Source: Panonychus citri
Taxonomy: Eukaryota; Arthropoda; Arachnida; Trombidiformes; Tetranychidae
Assembly (NCBI RefSeq): GCF_014898815.1
Contig: NW_026515546.1
Coordinates: forward strand, 4,411,001 to 4,475,000
Direction: 5' to 3'
Length of the DNA stretch: 64,000 nt
The translations under genes were made by a program, and so were the position numbers. Shown here in pieces: positions 47,765-62,600 of this stretch (position 1 is the stretch's first letter; every line of letters starts with the position of its first letter). The notes under the pieces were generated by a model that did not search any database, was not told the origin of the DNA, and saw only the letters and a program-made list of their open reading frames with translations.

Positions 47765-50405
47765 CTCTTTTATTTGTCCATCTCATTTGCCCCCTTCGAC
47801 TTGTCTACGATTATGTGAGAAAGGTATACAAGAATCACGACCTCGAATTTCATTTTCTTGTACATTTGGACTACTCGATTTTTCCTGCTTACATTTTCGT
47901 CATAATTTCGTGTCTTCGGTTCAATATCAAATTCGATTGATCGATATCATTTCATGATAATTATGGTAAATCATTACTCTTCTAATTAGATTAGCAACTT
48001 AACTGTTATAATTTGATATTAATTGAACTTGATCATGATGTTGATTTAATCAGTTTTTTGTTTATTTCATGATTCAATTTTGTCCAATATGAATTATTTT
48101 ATTATTCATGATTCGCAGGGTCAAGGATAAGATGAACACAATCATGTTGCATGATGGAATTGAGTTATTCCCGATCAGAATAATGTCAATCATAATGAGC
48201 TTTTCTTTCTCATTTCTTCCAGGTAAGAGTTTAATCAATTGTGACAATTTAATGAGATAATTGAATCAAGTTTCCAATTCATCCAAGTTCAATATTATTA
48301 TCATGATAATCATCAGTTATCTTGTTCAGAGTGAAAATTTTCTTATCAAATATTTGAACTTGATTGCAGAGGATAAAAGTTGAGTTCATGGTGATGAATT
48401 TTACTGAATATAATTTTCATGTTTACTATTAAAAGAATCAGAAATGATTGAAGATTTTGGTGAAAAGTTTATACGAAATTTTCACCGAGTTGGAAAACAA
48501 AAAGTTCATGAAAATTTTGCTAATTTAAGATTTCAAATCAACGGTGGAAAAGGTAATCAAAGAGGATAAGGTGCTGATTTACAGGGTAATATATAAATTG
48601 GAGTTATATTCATGAGGAGAGGTGGAAATTCAGAGTGGAAAGAATCTAACTAACTACTTTCAATGTAATTCTTTCAATCAAATGCTACACGTTAGTGGGT
48701 GGAAAAAGTTAATGGTGGAAGGTGGGAAAAAGGAGGTGGCATGTACTTCAATTGGTAAATTGTGATGTAATTTCTAATTGCTATTCAGTTGAAGTTTTTC
48801 GTAGTTAATCAACACCCAAAGTTCTTAATTGTTCAACTATAAATGATTACAAATTCACAAGGGAATCAATGGAAAGATCAAAGTCGAGGTTATGGAAAAC
48901 TCAATCAACATGAGAACCATTTTATTTTTTCTCTTCTTTCATGGTGTTCATTTTTTTTTCTTTTCTCTTTCTATTCCATTAGTGCAAATATTTTTTTTTC
49001 TTCAATTATCATTATCAATACAGTTTATCGACTAATTTTGAACTTGATTCCATCAGAAGACTCATCATGAACTCTGGGCCACAACTTGTCTTTTCCTCTT
49101 CGTTCATTTACTCAGCATCCGTCACTCAGCTCAGAATCTTAAAACTTTGAGTCCAACTTCCTATCCTTTTTTGAGCAACTTCCTTTTCTTGTAGGAAAAC
49201 CAGAGTGAGGAAAAAATTCAATTCTGTCACAACTTAAATATCTATGAAAGTTAATCAAATCAACTCGGAATTGATATTATCTTAGACTCGTAATCAATTG
49301 AAATTCTGGCAGTTTCATGGTCTTGTCTTTCGAGTTAAATATGAGGAAACAGGGCGAGAGTTAAGAACAAATGATAAAGATAATTTCTCTCTCTCTCTCT
49401 CTTGTCTTCCTATCATCTTAAAGTTTACCTTAAACTAGAAGGTGGAGTTGAGAAGATACGAATTTATTTTCCAAGAAGAACTTATTTTCATGGTGGTTTT
49501 AATATATCGAAATAAAAAAGAGAAAATATTGATGGATGAGGATGGAAAAGAAAGGGATGAAAAGATGATGCGGATGAAGATGAGAGAGAATTTGAAACCT
49601 TGTATTTGGTTCTTATTTTGTTGGGAGTTAAAAATATTATATTTTCGCCATCGAGTCTGATACGTGCTCTAAATCAGATATACTCCAGGTAATAAAGTTA
49701 TATACTAGTATGTATCCTCGAGGAGTGAGATGATGGAGGTGGAAGATGAGAAGGAAGAGAGAAATATCCGCTCCCTCTATTTACTTTTCTCTTCATCTTT
49801 ATCATGTCGATCATTAGAAACTTTTCCCTTTACTAATACTTAAGTTTATCAATTGGAGTTACTTTTTGTGGCTTCAATTTCATTCCAGAAGCTATCAAGT
49901 CTTAATCCTAAGATTAAGCTTATTCGGATTAGTTACAGGTAAGGCTACAGATTATTACTATTAGTCAATAATAAATTTGTTCTTCAACAATTACTATTAC
50001 ATGATATGTACAGAAAAGTTAACAGAAATCAGGGTAATTCAATTAGAAGGAGAAAATGTTGATCATGGGAACAGAAAATACTCAAAAAGTTGCATAATAT
50101 TTATATTCCAATATGGAATCAAGTTTTTTACCTTCATCAGAATTGTTAAATTCAACTTTTATCCTCATCAATTTGGTGAAAAATTTATATACTTGCTCTT
50201 GAGTTCTCTATATATTATGAAAAGATAGCATCATTTTCATCATCACGAGTATATCATCATCGTCATCATGTTTCTGCTTTCTGAGGAATTGATTAAAATT
50301 CATATCACGCCAGAACTTATGCTTTTCACTATTCACTTTATCTTACAATTCAATAATATTTTCAGAATTAGTTTCAACAAGGAGGCAAGAAAAATATGAT
50401 CAGTT

Positions 50406-50440
<35 letters not shown>

Positions 50441-52099
50441 TTGTAGAAAGATGAGTGAGAAAATTTTAGGAGAAATTCAGAGACAATCATGATAATAATG
50501 TTCTATTTGTTAGAAGAAAAAATATTCATCGAATATCAAAAACATGATAAGAAAAATCAACTTTTCATGGAGTAAACTTCATATTGGCAGATAATTTTTC
50601 ATATTCCAAGAAAGAAGATGAAGAAAAAAAAAACTTGATGATTTCTCAAGTTCCCTGGAACTTATGTCACAATATTTTTCTTAATGTGTCTCATTGTGAA
50701 TGAGGTGTAACAGAACATTTCAAATTTTCCCAACCATGAGAATGAATTTCTTTCACTTGCTTGAACTTTTGTTTCAATCCTTGTGGTCATCGTCATGTTA
50801 TTATTATTATGTTCACTATTTGCTATCTTTAGAGTTTATTTTTTCATCTTCATCTTTCTGAAATTGGCTTTACAATTATCATCTCAAGTTGAATGTTACA
50901 ACTCATTGATTCGTAATGTTCAACTTTCCTCAGATTGTATTAATTTTCCTTGTAGATAGAAATTCTGAAATCAATTTCAATTCTTGATATTCAGAATGTG
51001 AAAAAGTTCAGGGGAAAACAAGAAAAGATAAAGAGATTGAAATTCATTGAACCTCTTGTTGCAAATTGTTTCATCTTCATTGCATGTCCACTCACTTGAC
51101 CATTTGAATACATACCAATTGAAAGGTAGAAACTATTGTTATCCAGTTCAATATGATATATATGTTTACCATGTGGGAGGAGGTTAACATGGGTGAAAAA
51201 AATATTCGAAAACAAATAAAAGATAAAAATTGAAGGTGATGGTGAGAAAAACTCCCAGGGCAAAGAGATTGAGTTCTTACATCAATCTGGAAGAATTGAG
51301 AATAAAAAAAATTACCTCTCCATCAAATCTAATAGTAAATGTAATTGCTGTTGGTTGGAAATTGATTCATGGAAATTGTGAATTCTGTCTATAAGAAACT
51401 CAGAATCATCATGAATTTGTATAGGTTTTCATCTTAGACTCTTTCATTGAGTTTATCATCCACAATTCAATATTGTTTGATTTTCAATTCAATAATAGTA
51501 GTGGTGAATTCATGATAATAATAATAATAGTACAGCTCAATGAGATTGAATAGATGAATTCAGATTCTTTAGGATTGAGATTAGTTTTCTAGGTGTTTGT
51601 AACACATGAAATTAAAGGTCAATGAATTTTAGATTATCAATAAACAGGGAAAAAGATGTAATAACAATGAACAAGAATAAGAAAATTCTGATGAGATTAG
51701 CTTTTCTTGGAAATTTTAACTCCTTATTTTTCAAATTTTCACTGAAGAAAATTTCAAGCCAAAGGAGATATAAAAAGTTCTGGAGTTAATTTTACTCAAG
51801 AAATAACATTCTTATCTTCAGTAACTCTAGAGATGATAATGAAATTTTCACTCTCATGAGTACCATGAATCTGCTTGTTATTAAAACCAATCACCTTAAT
51901 CAAAAAGTTTCATCTAACAGACAACAATTGATATTATCCAGAATCTCATGGTTGGTGAAAATTTTCCAATCCCTAGCAGAAATCATCACACATTGAGCCT
52001 CAAAATTAGATTATAATGAAATTTTATCGGAAAATTTTGGCTAATAACTATCACTGGAATATGATTTATGTATGGTGATTATTTCGTACGAATTTAATC

Positions 52100-52141
<42 letters not shown>

Positions 52142-55100
52142 GAATAACCTCATTGGAAGTTTTTCCATTCTTTTCTCAATCAAAATTCTGATACTTGAGG
52201 CTTGAGGATATGAATTGAACTTGGTGATAGAAAGAGGGAAACAAGTGAAAGTATCAACAAACAGATGAAAAAATTATGTCACCATCAGAATATGAATATT
52301 TATCATCATCTTTCATCATCTATTTCCAATATTATCTCATGGGAGGTAAGATAATCCTCTTATCAGAATCACTAGTTGAGATTGTTGATCCTACTAGAAC
52401 TTTTCTCTTTCTCTATCATCAGTTCTTGTTATCAAGAGGAATATGATGATGATTATGATAAGAAGAAGATAATATTTTGAGAGAACTTTTTTTTATGTGG
52501 CTTCTGTTTATCTTCATCATCATCTACTCATGATAAACACTATTTAAGCCTTTTCACTGATCCTATTTGAGAACAAGTTTTAATAACAATCTCTCAGTTA
52601 GATTGCAATGGATTAATGGGATTGGAAAGTTGCGAATGTTGAAATCCAGATAAACCTTAAAGAAATTTACCTAAAAGAAGCAGAAATTAAATGGAGAAGA
52701 TGAGAGAGAAAAACAAAACAAACCAAGGCAAATCCATCATCTAAATCCAATCCATCGATGGGTCAATGTCAAGGTGAAAAAAGTTCAAAAAACTCAACCA
52801 ATGAACTTCAAAGTTTCAACAATTAAATCATCCTAATCACTCAATTAACTTTACAATGTTATCATCATGCTGCTTCATGATAATGTTAACATTGTAAAGA
52901 TTTGTAAATATTTGTGACAAAGTTAAAGTGATGATGATGATAACAATTCAATTGATAAATTGTTTATATAAAATCCGATAATAACAATAACAATAACAGT
53001 CATCATAATGGTCATCATGATAATAACATTAACACTCATTCTCAGAATGGACTGTAAGTTTATCGAAAGTATTATTTGTCTATTGGTCATTTTATTGTGA
53101 AAATGATTTTCAACAAAATTTTTCTCACTATATTAGTTCATTGAAAAGGTGATTCTGATGGTAATGATGATATAATATAATAAAAGGTCAAGTTAAACTG
53201 CGATTAAGATGATGATGTGGATACACTCAAGATAGATCAAGTTGAACTTTATCCCCTGAGAGCTGAATCGATGACTGAATAACCTCTACCATGTAATGTT
53301 TTAGTTACTATTCCCTAAATCACTGATGAGCACTAATTTCAATTCCCAGAACTCTCATCAAGCCTTTTAGTTCATTTTCTCCTCATCACCATCATGTTAT
53401 TAATTCTGACATTTTGTTCATAACTTTGTGATAGTCAAGTTGATCGATGAAATTTATGAACATAATATCATCTCAGACAAACAAATTCCATCCATGGGTC
53501 AGTCTGATCATGAAAAGAGTTCAGACACTGAACTTTAAGAGAAAGAAAAAAAAGAAAATTCTTCTCATCTCATCTCATTTCATCTCTAAGAATTCATTTG
53601 CCTTCATGGTAAATGAATAATCATTTTCACAGAAGAAACTTTTTCATTGAAAGAGTATTGAAATCGAAACCAATCATCATGAAACTTTCATGGAAATTAC
53701 TGATTGTGAGAGATGTTTGTTTTTTTCGTGTTTCTATCCATTCCAAAGCAGAGTAATAATTATTTTTCTGTTCTCTCAAGAAACGAATTGTAATAAGAAC
53801 AAAATAAAGTAATTTAATTAACTACTTACAATTAACTTGGACGAAAATGCGTTTACTTCTTGATGGTAAGACTCCATTAGATGCGATACAAAGATAAGCT
53901 CCCATGTCTTCTCGTGTTACTTGACTTATATTCAAATATTCACCTTCCACTTTGGATGCTAAGAGAATGAGAGAGTCAGAAAGAGATAGAATATAAGAAA
54001 ATTTATCATGAAAAGAATAGCGGATGGAAGAGGAATAAGAAAAAGAAGAAGAAAAAAAGACAAGATCATCATGTAGATTATTTCTGAAAGCGGAACAACA
54101 TTGAAACAGAAAACCGGAAATTAAAATTTTCTCTCCATTAAAAAGGATGAGGATAAAATGTTGATCATGTTTGGGTGGAGCCGGAAAAGGAAGAGGTAAA
54201 TATTTTCATCTCCATTGAGAGGGAAGAGGAAAAAAATCATATACATATGTAATATTACATTCACATCAATTGAAGGGTTTTAATTGTTATAATAATAACA
54301 ACAATTAACAATAATCTTACATGATAACGATATAAAAACTAATCACTATTACAATTAGCAATTTACTTAAATTCAGTGTCTTGGTAATGAAAATTACACC
54401 AACATGGGGAAAAAGATAAATGAATTTTAATAAGGTTAAGAATGTTATTATTATTGTTATTATCTGATATAATTATCATGATTATCATTAACAATTAGAA
54501 TGATTAGTTTTTTTTGTTCATCATCGTTTTCCATGTTAAATTCAATGAAAAGGATGAGGAGAAAGTTCTGACTAATGAATATTATTTTCCATGTAAAAAT
54601 ATGAGAATTGCTTTTGACAAACTACTTAAGATGATAAGCTAATTATAATTAATTAGCACTTTCTACCATGAATCTTTTTCCTCTTCATCACTATTATCAC
54701 ATCTTCATCTTAATCATTTCAATTTTTCTTCTTCCCAATTACCAGAACTTTTTTTCCCCTCATTTCTGTTGTGTGTGTCTCTCTCTCTTCATGGTGCATG
54801 AATGTAATCAGGAAATAAATGAACAATTGATGTTTATCCAGAATTAATCATGATGAATATTAACCATGAAATCTACAAGATTATCATCATGCTGTTCATT
54901 TGTTTTTCTCATTTGTATGATCTTATGAAATTCACTTCGAACTGAGTGGGGAACAACTCGAAGCTCAATCTCGAAAGAATAAGAAAATGAAAAGTTCCAA
55001 CTTGTGGAAATACTCAGAATGGATATGGAAACTTACCACCGATGAATCCGGTGCTCAAATTTTTACCATCCTCTCGTCTCCAGATCACGGTGGGAGTGGG

Positions 55101-58100
55101 ATAACCATTGGCTCTACAACGTAACGATAATTTACTTCGTTCATCTAAAACAACGTCTGAGCTTGTCTCATTATCTACAATTGAAGGAGGAACTGAAAGA
55201 GAGATGAAAATAGATTGAGATTAGAAAATGAAATGAAATCAATTCATGAATGAGTAGATAAAATGATGAGATAAAGTTGAGTAAAGTTTCAAAATCTATT
55301 CACAAAGTAACTTTATTTCAACTTTAGTTGAATTCATTGATGGAAACATCATCATGTTTACATTTCTCACCTTGACCCAGAGAATCAACTTAATCAGTCT
55401 GACAATTACAACAATTGTATAACTTTAAAAGGTTTTAAGGTGATGAGTATCTAGAAAAATTACAAAAGAGCCTGAGTTTTGAATAGCCTGAGGATATTTT
55501 CATTGGAAATTCATGTGATACATCAAGTCTCATGATACTTTAAAGTTTTATATATAAACTCAATTAGTATCATCAACAGTTAAGTAAATTAAATCAGATG
55601 ACAGTGATCATGAATTTCATTCATGTTTACTCATGAATCTGAAACTCGTGGATAATAAATTCAACTGATTATGACATAAAACTTGATCCCAAACAGAAAA
55701 GATTAACATTGGAAACTTTTTTTTGTTATGTTTTTCATGGTAACATGATAATTCAGTTGAAAGTTATCGTCAATTGAAACTCAGTGTACATGAAAATGTG
55801 TAGATAATAATAAAAGATCACAAAATAGTTACAATGTTAATCATTGTTTTCCCTGTAGCATGATAACAATGATTAAAAATAATTCCTTCTGAATTATCAT
55901 GTAACTAATTCAATCTTTTTCTAACAGCTCAAAGATAATTTGAAACATGTCAAGTTAATCAGAATTGAACTTTTCTAACCAATGAAAAGTAGAAACAATT
56001 TAGTAATTGTGATTAACTCAAATGGAGCAAATAACAAACAATCAAAGGTACAAGTTACAAATCTCAACATTCAAGTGAACAATTTGTTTCATCAATCATA
56101 CAAACCAATTGGAAAAATTTTCTCCCTTTTCATGATAACGATAATTCAGATTCTTAAAGTTCTGAGAAGAAAAGAAGAGAAAAAAAATTCTTCAAGATTG
56201 ACAAATGAACGGTTCAATAGACTATCAATCCTTTAGTAGATATTTTTTTTTCTTCATCATGATCTCCGATAAAACAGAATCCAAAGTTTATTATCAGAAC
56301 TTTTCAAAGGCAACAACTTTGGAGAAGAAAAAAACTTTTAATCAATAACAAGTAATTTAGGTTGACAATTAAATTGTTCAACGGTTAATGATTCGGAAAA
56401 ACGATAACATTTTCAGTTTCGACTTTTTTTTCTTACTCTTCATCATGGTGGATGAATTTTTTACTACCAGAACGAGTAACCATTATGGTTACTTGTTGTC
56501 ATAGTTTGTTTTTTTAATAATTTCCTCCCTCATTTTCACCATGACAGAGACACTTAAAGTTCAAGAATCAATTCTGTTTCCTTATTGTTGTCACAATGTC
56601 AAGTTTTCGCCATCAAGGTTACATGAAATAAGTATCAAAAGATGAGCCCCATCAATATCTCGGTACATTCATTAGAGTGGGAAGATATTGGGCTAAGTGG
56701 AATTGTAGAGGAAGAGGAAAAAAAATCCCCACCGTTTGAAAGCTTTTAAATTGTTCACAATCTCTTCTTGAATACTGAGAGAAAGTTCATTGATCCATTT
56801 GTTCATCAATTCATCAATGAACTTTTCAGATAATCGTTAATATTTTTTTTCTCCTTCTCCTCCTTCAGTTTGGTATCATTAGCGAACCTGTTTAATTGTC
56901 TTTCTTACTCATTAATCAGTTGAATTTAATGTTAATTTGATTCGCTTTTGAGAATCTATTTCTCACAAAGTGATTAACAGAATGTTACAATTTAGTGATG
57001 ACAGAGAATTCAAATCTCTTTCCCTGTTTGGTAGAGGAAGTAAACAAAGATAAAGATTCCAATTGAGATTTGCAATTTTGTATTCTCAATGGAGGACAGG
57101 GTGACATTGATAATAATACAAAGTTGTAAAACAGAAAATTATGAATGAATGTAGCGTGATATTGGAAATCGCTGATTGAAGTATAGCGTGACTTAGATTT
57201 CAGCTTAGAACTTTCGATTTTCATTTTCGAAATCAACATTTATCTTCTCATTTGATCTCATGAGTTAAAGGAAATCTGAAAAAGAAAATGATTATCACAG
57301 ATTTACCTCAACTATGAGGATAAAGAGGCTAATAAGTGATATGAAATCAATTGTTCAGTCATCAGAATCATCATCAATTGATCAGGTTGAATGTTCAGCT
57401 TCCTGAATTAAGTTATCAATGTAATGATATATTCAATTAATACAGATTATCCTGTGAATCTTATTGCAAAATTAACGAGAAAAAAAAATCTGATATCATG
57501 ATAATTGATTTACCATTAGGATAGATGAAAGAAATTCATCTTTATTAACTGAGAATCTCATGAGACATGATGAGCTCAAATCTCATTTACGATACAAGTT
57601 AAAGATACATGAAACTGAATCATGATAATATTGTCAACTTGCAACTCCCTCACTATTAAATAAAAGAGGAAGATGATGATGATGATAAAGGTAAACATTG
57701 TGTCTTTTTTTTCACTAATCAAAAGTGTCTAATGTTCAGGGAGATTCAAAATTCATGGTGAAAATTTCAGCTCAAAATAAAACATTAGTATAATATGAAT
57801 AATCTAATATATTCATGAGATTTTCATCAAGATATTATATTTTTTTTCCTCAATGAGTTAACCATGTCTATGCAACTAAATCAGTTATTATCATGTTAAT
57901 AATCAGAGCGATTAACATCACTGATTAATGTAAAAGGATGAATATAATCAGGGAAAAGTTTTATCATTAAACAATCAACTGAATCAATTCCTATTTAATA
58001 TAAGTGTTTATCTTTCCCTTTAAAAAAACAGATAACTGATTCATTATCATTTGATTAGATTTTTCCTCATCCTCATCAACGGTGACAATTTTTTCCCTCA

Positions 58101-59559
58101 ATCTATGCAAAAGTTGATCATTAACCAATCTCAATACTATTTTATACTTCATCCTAATCATCATCATCATCATCATCATTTTAATGATTAGGATAAGGAT
58201 GAGGATAAGTTGAGAACATCAATTTACAGGCTTAATAAGAGGTTCTGTTGGGATGAGAGCGATAATAAGATGATTTGAAGAAAAGATTTTCTCCTTTTTT
58301 TTGTTGTTGTTTGTATCGAAATTTCAACAACTTTCAGAACTTTTATTCTCCATGAAACTTTTATTCTGATCCACCCAATGGATCCTTTTACTTTCCATCA
58401 TTATATACATCCCATTATCTTCTCTGATCATCTTTATTTTTTTTTCTCATTCCTTTCTCTCATCAATATAATCAGCTGATTCGATCTTGATCATTCCTCT
58501 CTCTCTCTCTCCTGATATTCAGTAAGAACTTTTTCCATCACAACCTTTTCTTTATTCTTAAATTCTTTAGAATCTTGTAAAGACTAAAGATTATGGACGT
58601 TTAAAGCTCATGGTGGTATTCATGTGGCTCAGAAGGATATGAATTCTGAAAGAAATTTGAAATATTAAGGGAAATCGCGATTTCTTTTTGCTTCACATTC
58701 ATCTAATTGACTGAATGACAGGAAACTGTTCATGATAAATATTGGAACTGTTCATTTACTCAACATTTTTATCAAATATTAATGAACCTTTCATCAAGTT
58801 CATCCTGATGAAAATCTTGGTGACATCTCAAGCTGAACCAGAAAAAGTAATAAATGAATAGCGAAAAAAAAATGAAATCGAGTTAATTAAAAGCCTAATT
58901 GAATTGGAACCTTTTTTTATTCATAATAATGTAAACATCTACTAATCTCATTGGATTACATGGTGATCATGTTATACGTTTTTTACAGTTTCAAACAATT
59001 TGATTAACTATCAAAATGATCAAGTTAATTTAACAAATGAAAAAAAAAATCAGGTAGCAAAATGTAATCAGATTATCATTGGCATCATTATCCTTTCAAT
59101 ACTATGCTACAGATTAGGTTTAATTGTTGCAACAAATCAACAATTATTATCCAATTGGAAATTAGATTCTCAATTTAAACGATTGCTTTGATTTGTCAAA
59201 TTTTATAAGAACAACAATTTATCATGTAAATCATATTATAAACATTAAACTCCCTGGTGACTTGATGAGTTGAATATGATAACTAGAGTGATGGTGATGA
59301 TACAATCATCAGGGTGATAGATTAACAAATGATAACATTAATAGCAATCTAATTTAGTTATATGCAAAGATGATTTAATGTTGACAATTTCAGGGGAGAT
59401 AAAGATTCAGATTAAACCAAGTGAAAATATAAACAAGTTAACAGGCATGAAGAAAGTGCTCAACCGAGCATCAAATTGCCTTAGGAATCAGTTAATTCAC
59501 TTTCATCATTTTCTCCGTTAGAACTTTTTTTCCCTATTTCGAACTTTTCTTTTTTCATC

Positions 59560-59604
<45 letters not shown>

Positions 59605-62600
59605 TTTGTGTCCTTTTCTCTTTCTTTATCTCCTTTTACTGAATCTTGAAGTTTCTGAATTATTTTTCATTTTAAACACTGAACAAAACTCTAGCAAACA
59701 ACATAATAAAATATCAACTATTTTTTTCCCATTTCAAGTTTACTTTTCAGTTAATATTTCATGTTATATTATGTTGTCTTTTTTTCAATTTCATCATGAA
59801 TTTTACTGAGTATTCAGTGTGTATTCATCATGATTGTACTGTGTGTGTGTGTGTATTATTAGTATTATATTTTACTAGTCGCATGTTTATCTCATATGTT
59901 CCCATGTACTTTCCCATCTTCATGTGAATATAATAATAATCGAGAGTTCATATGAAGATTGTTCAAATTGTTCAGAACTTTTTCCTAAATTTTTTTCCAC
60001 TGAAAAAAAAACTCATCATGTGTTTACACAGGATAGAAATTGAAAATTCCAATTGCAACTTTTTCGCTACTTGAAACTCAAATCTTATTCTAATCAATGA
60101 ATGATAATTACTTATCGTTGAAGGGAATTTAATTTACTTACTTTGTGATTTTTTCATCATTTTTATCATTCAGTTTCATGGTAAAATTTTAATGAACTTT
60201 TGAAATTTACTCACCTAATATATCAAGAAATGCTTTCCGGTTAATCATTGGCTCTGAATTAATTTCACACATGTAAGTCCCTCTATCACTTTCGGTAACA
60301 TTTTTAATATGAAGTGACCAAAGTCTATTATTATCATTGGTCACTCTTAATCTATAATCTTTAGCAATATTGGACGTGTCCAGTGTGAGCAATTGAGTAC
60401 TTTCAGGATCAGCACGAAGCCAAAGAACCTGAAAAAAAATGAAGAAAACAAAAAGTTATCAGAATGACAATTATCTCATTAACCTGAATATCCAAATTAT
60501 ATTGGAAACTTGAATAATTATCATGAAAATCAAGGTAAAGTTTCAGATGAACAATATTGTCTTGATCTCTCATGAAATGAATTTCAATTGATTAATTTAA
60601 ACCTTTACTATTTTACAGGTTAATTCATATAAATTACTTTGAATCAGAATCACATTGAACAAGTGAGAGAGAGATGAAGACAAAGACTGACCATTCTCTA
60701 GGTTATAATTGATTAGTTTCTGGATTCCATGAATAGATAAGTTCAACTGACCACTGGATAATTTTACCTAATGATTAATGAATAATCAATGACCACCAGA
60801 AACAAATTGACCTTTTCTTTGTCTCTGATCAATTATCATGTTTTCAGAGGTTCAATTATATAATAAAAACAATCGTATTTGTATATTATCATCATGTTAA
60901 CATGGTGATTAAGATGAAAGGTAAAGTTTAATGGCCAGTGAATGAAGGATAAGATAGAAAAGTTAGAATAACGTATGGATAGTAAATTTGAGACAAAATT
61001 AAAATGATTATATTTTTATTATTATTTGTCGCAAGCTTGTCATTTTTTCACAGAAATGAGATAATTAGCTAATCTGATGAATTAAATTTTTTAAAATTCT
61101 CTAAACTCAACAGATGAGTTAGTATTTCAAGTTACCTAACAAACCATCGAAGTAATTTTAATTGCGTGATTTAAGCTTTTCCTTGATTGTTTTGATCAGC
61201 TAGTATTTCTAATGTGTACCTTGACTATGAGAGAACATTTTGCAATCAAGTTATACTTTAAAAAGTTCTATTGACCTGAGCTATGATTGATTATCGAACT
61301 TTTTTTATGTTTTCGATCGATGCGCCATCTAGAATTGCTAAGGATCTCTGGCTATTATTGTTAATCAAAAAACATAATTACTTTTTGTGACTTAATCCCT
61401 ATTAGACATTGTAAATTTATGCTGAATTATTAACTAAATCATCATAAATTATCACCTGAACAATCAAGAGAAATCAAAACAATTAAATATGTTCACAAAT
61501 TGAATTTTTATTCGACTATTAGAAGATTTCTCGAGCACTTTTGCACACAATTTAATTACTACGCTTTGATTTATTTTGAAAATTTTTGACCCTAATTGTA
61601 TTTGTCTTTCTTTTTCCATTTTTAATCAATTCATAGTAATTAGGCTATCTAGTGTTGAAAAAATAATTCATTAAATTAAATTGGTTTGGGAGATATAAAG
61701 ATTTCAATTTTGTCTCAAATTTACTGTCCATACGTTAGAACAAAAAAATCGAGGTCAATTGTGGGTCAAAATCTATGTTTTTTTCTTTTCTCTCTTTTCA
61801 TCATCATCATCATCTTCCTGTTACCTGTGGTGGGATTCACAGATTAGATAACAACAAAAGCTACATGATAATTGTAATCTAATCGTTTTCTCGTTTCTTA
61901 ATCATTTCAATGGTTCATCAATCATGTTACTGGTCAGTTTCATATATCTTCATGAAGATAATATCATCATCATGATACATTTTAAGTCATCATTCATTGT
62001 CAATTGTAACTGTTAAATATCCTCAATGTTATTTACTAGATTTCACTTGAGTTATCTTACTTTTCCTGATAGAAAGAGATTTTCTCTCTCATTTTATTCC
62101 TCTTCTTCCTCTTCCTGTTTCTCTCAATGGATTCTCAACTCATTGACCATTCCCTCAATTCTCATCCTCTTTTTCCGCTTTCATATTATTCTAATGTTTC
62201 TGGTCAATTCCTAATTGTCCAATGTCAATGTTTACCTTACAACTTTGTCTTCCCTGTAAACTGATATTATGGTCACTGGATAAGCATAAAAAGATATCAG
62301 ATTGAGTGTAGATATAAAAAACACTTTATCCTTCATCACTTTATCTGGACACTCTCTTCATCCTACTTACCTTAATCCATTCCCTTCATGATTTCCTGAT
62401 TATTTCATCATGAACATTATATTATGATCCATGCAGAAGCTTTCAAATTCAGACATATCAATCCAATCAATAAATTGAATGGATTCAATTGTTTAATCAA
62501 AATTGGTCCAACACTATTAATGAGGATTTTCAATTTTCCTCAAGGTTTTATCCTAATCAGATTCTTGAAAATCTTGAAACAATTCAAAAGTAAATTTATC

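Larger units (their letters stand above)
41458..53829 (-). other. 12.4-kb intron between Ig2 and Ig3 exons of the DIP-like gene
   Basis: The largest intron seen. It is filled with ATCATGAT-type words, GAT/ATC patches and (GA)n arrays. No supported nested gene; one exon-like segment on + is listed separately. Confidence 0.7.

Noticed and set aside
58995..59191. Small frame with one hydrophobic segment
   Set aside because: Starts at a non-ATG codon or weak ATG, lies in a DIP intron and has no supporting context.
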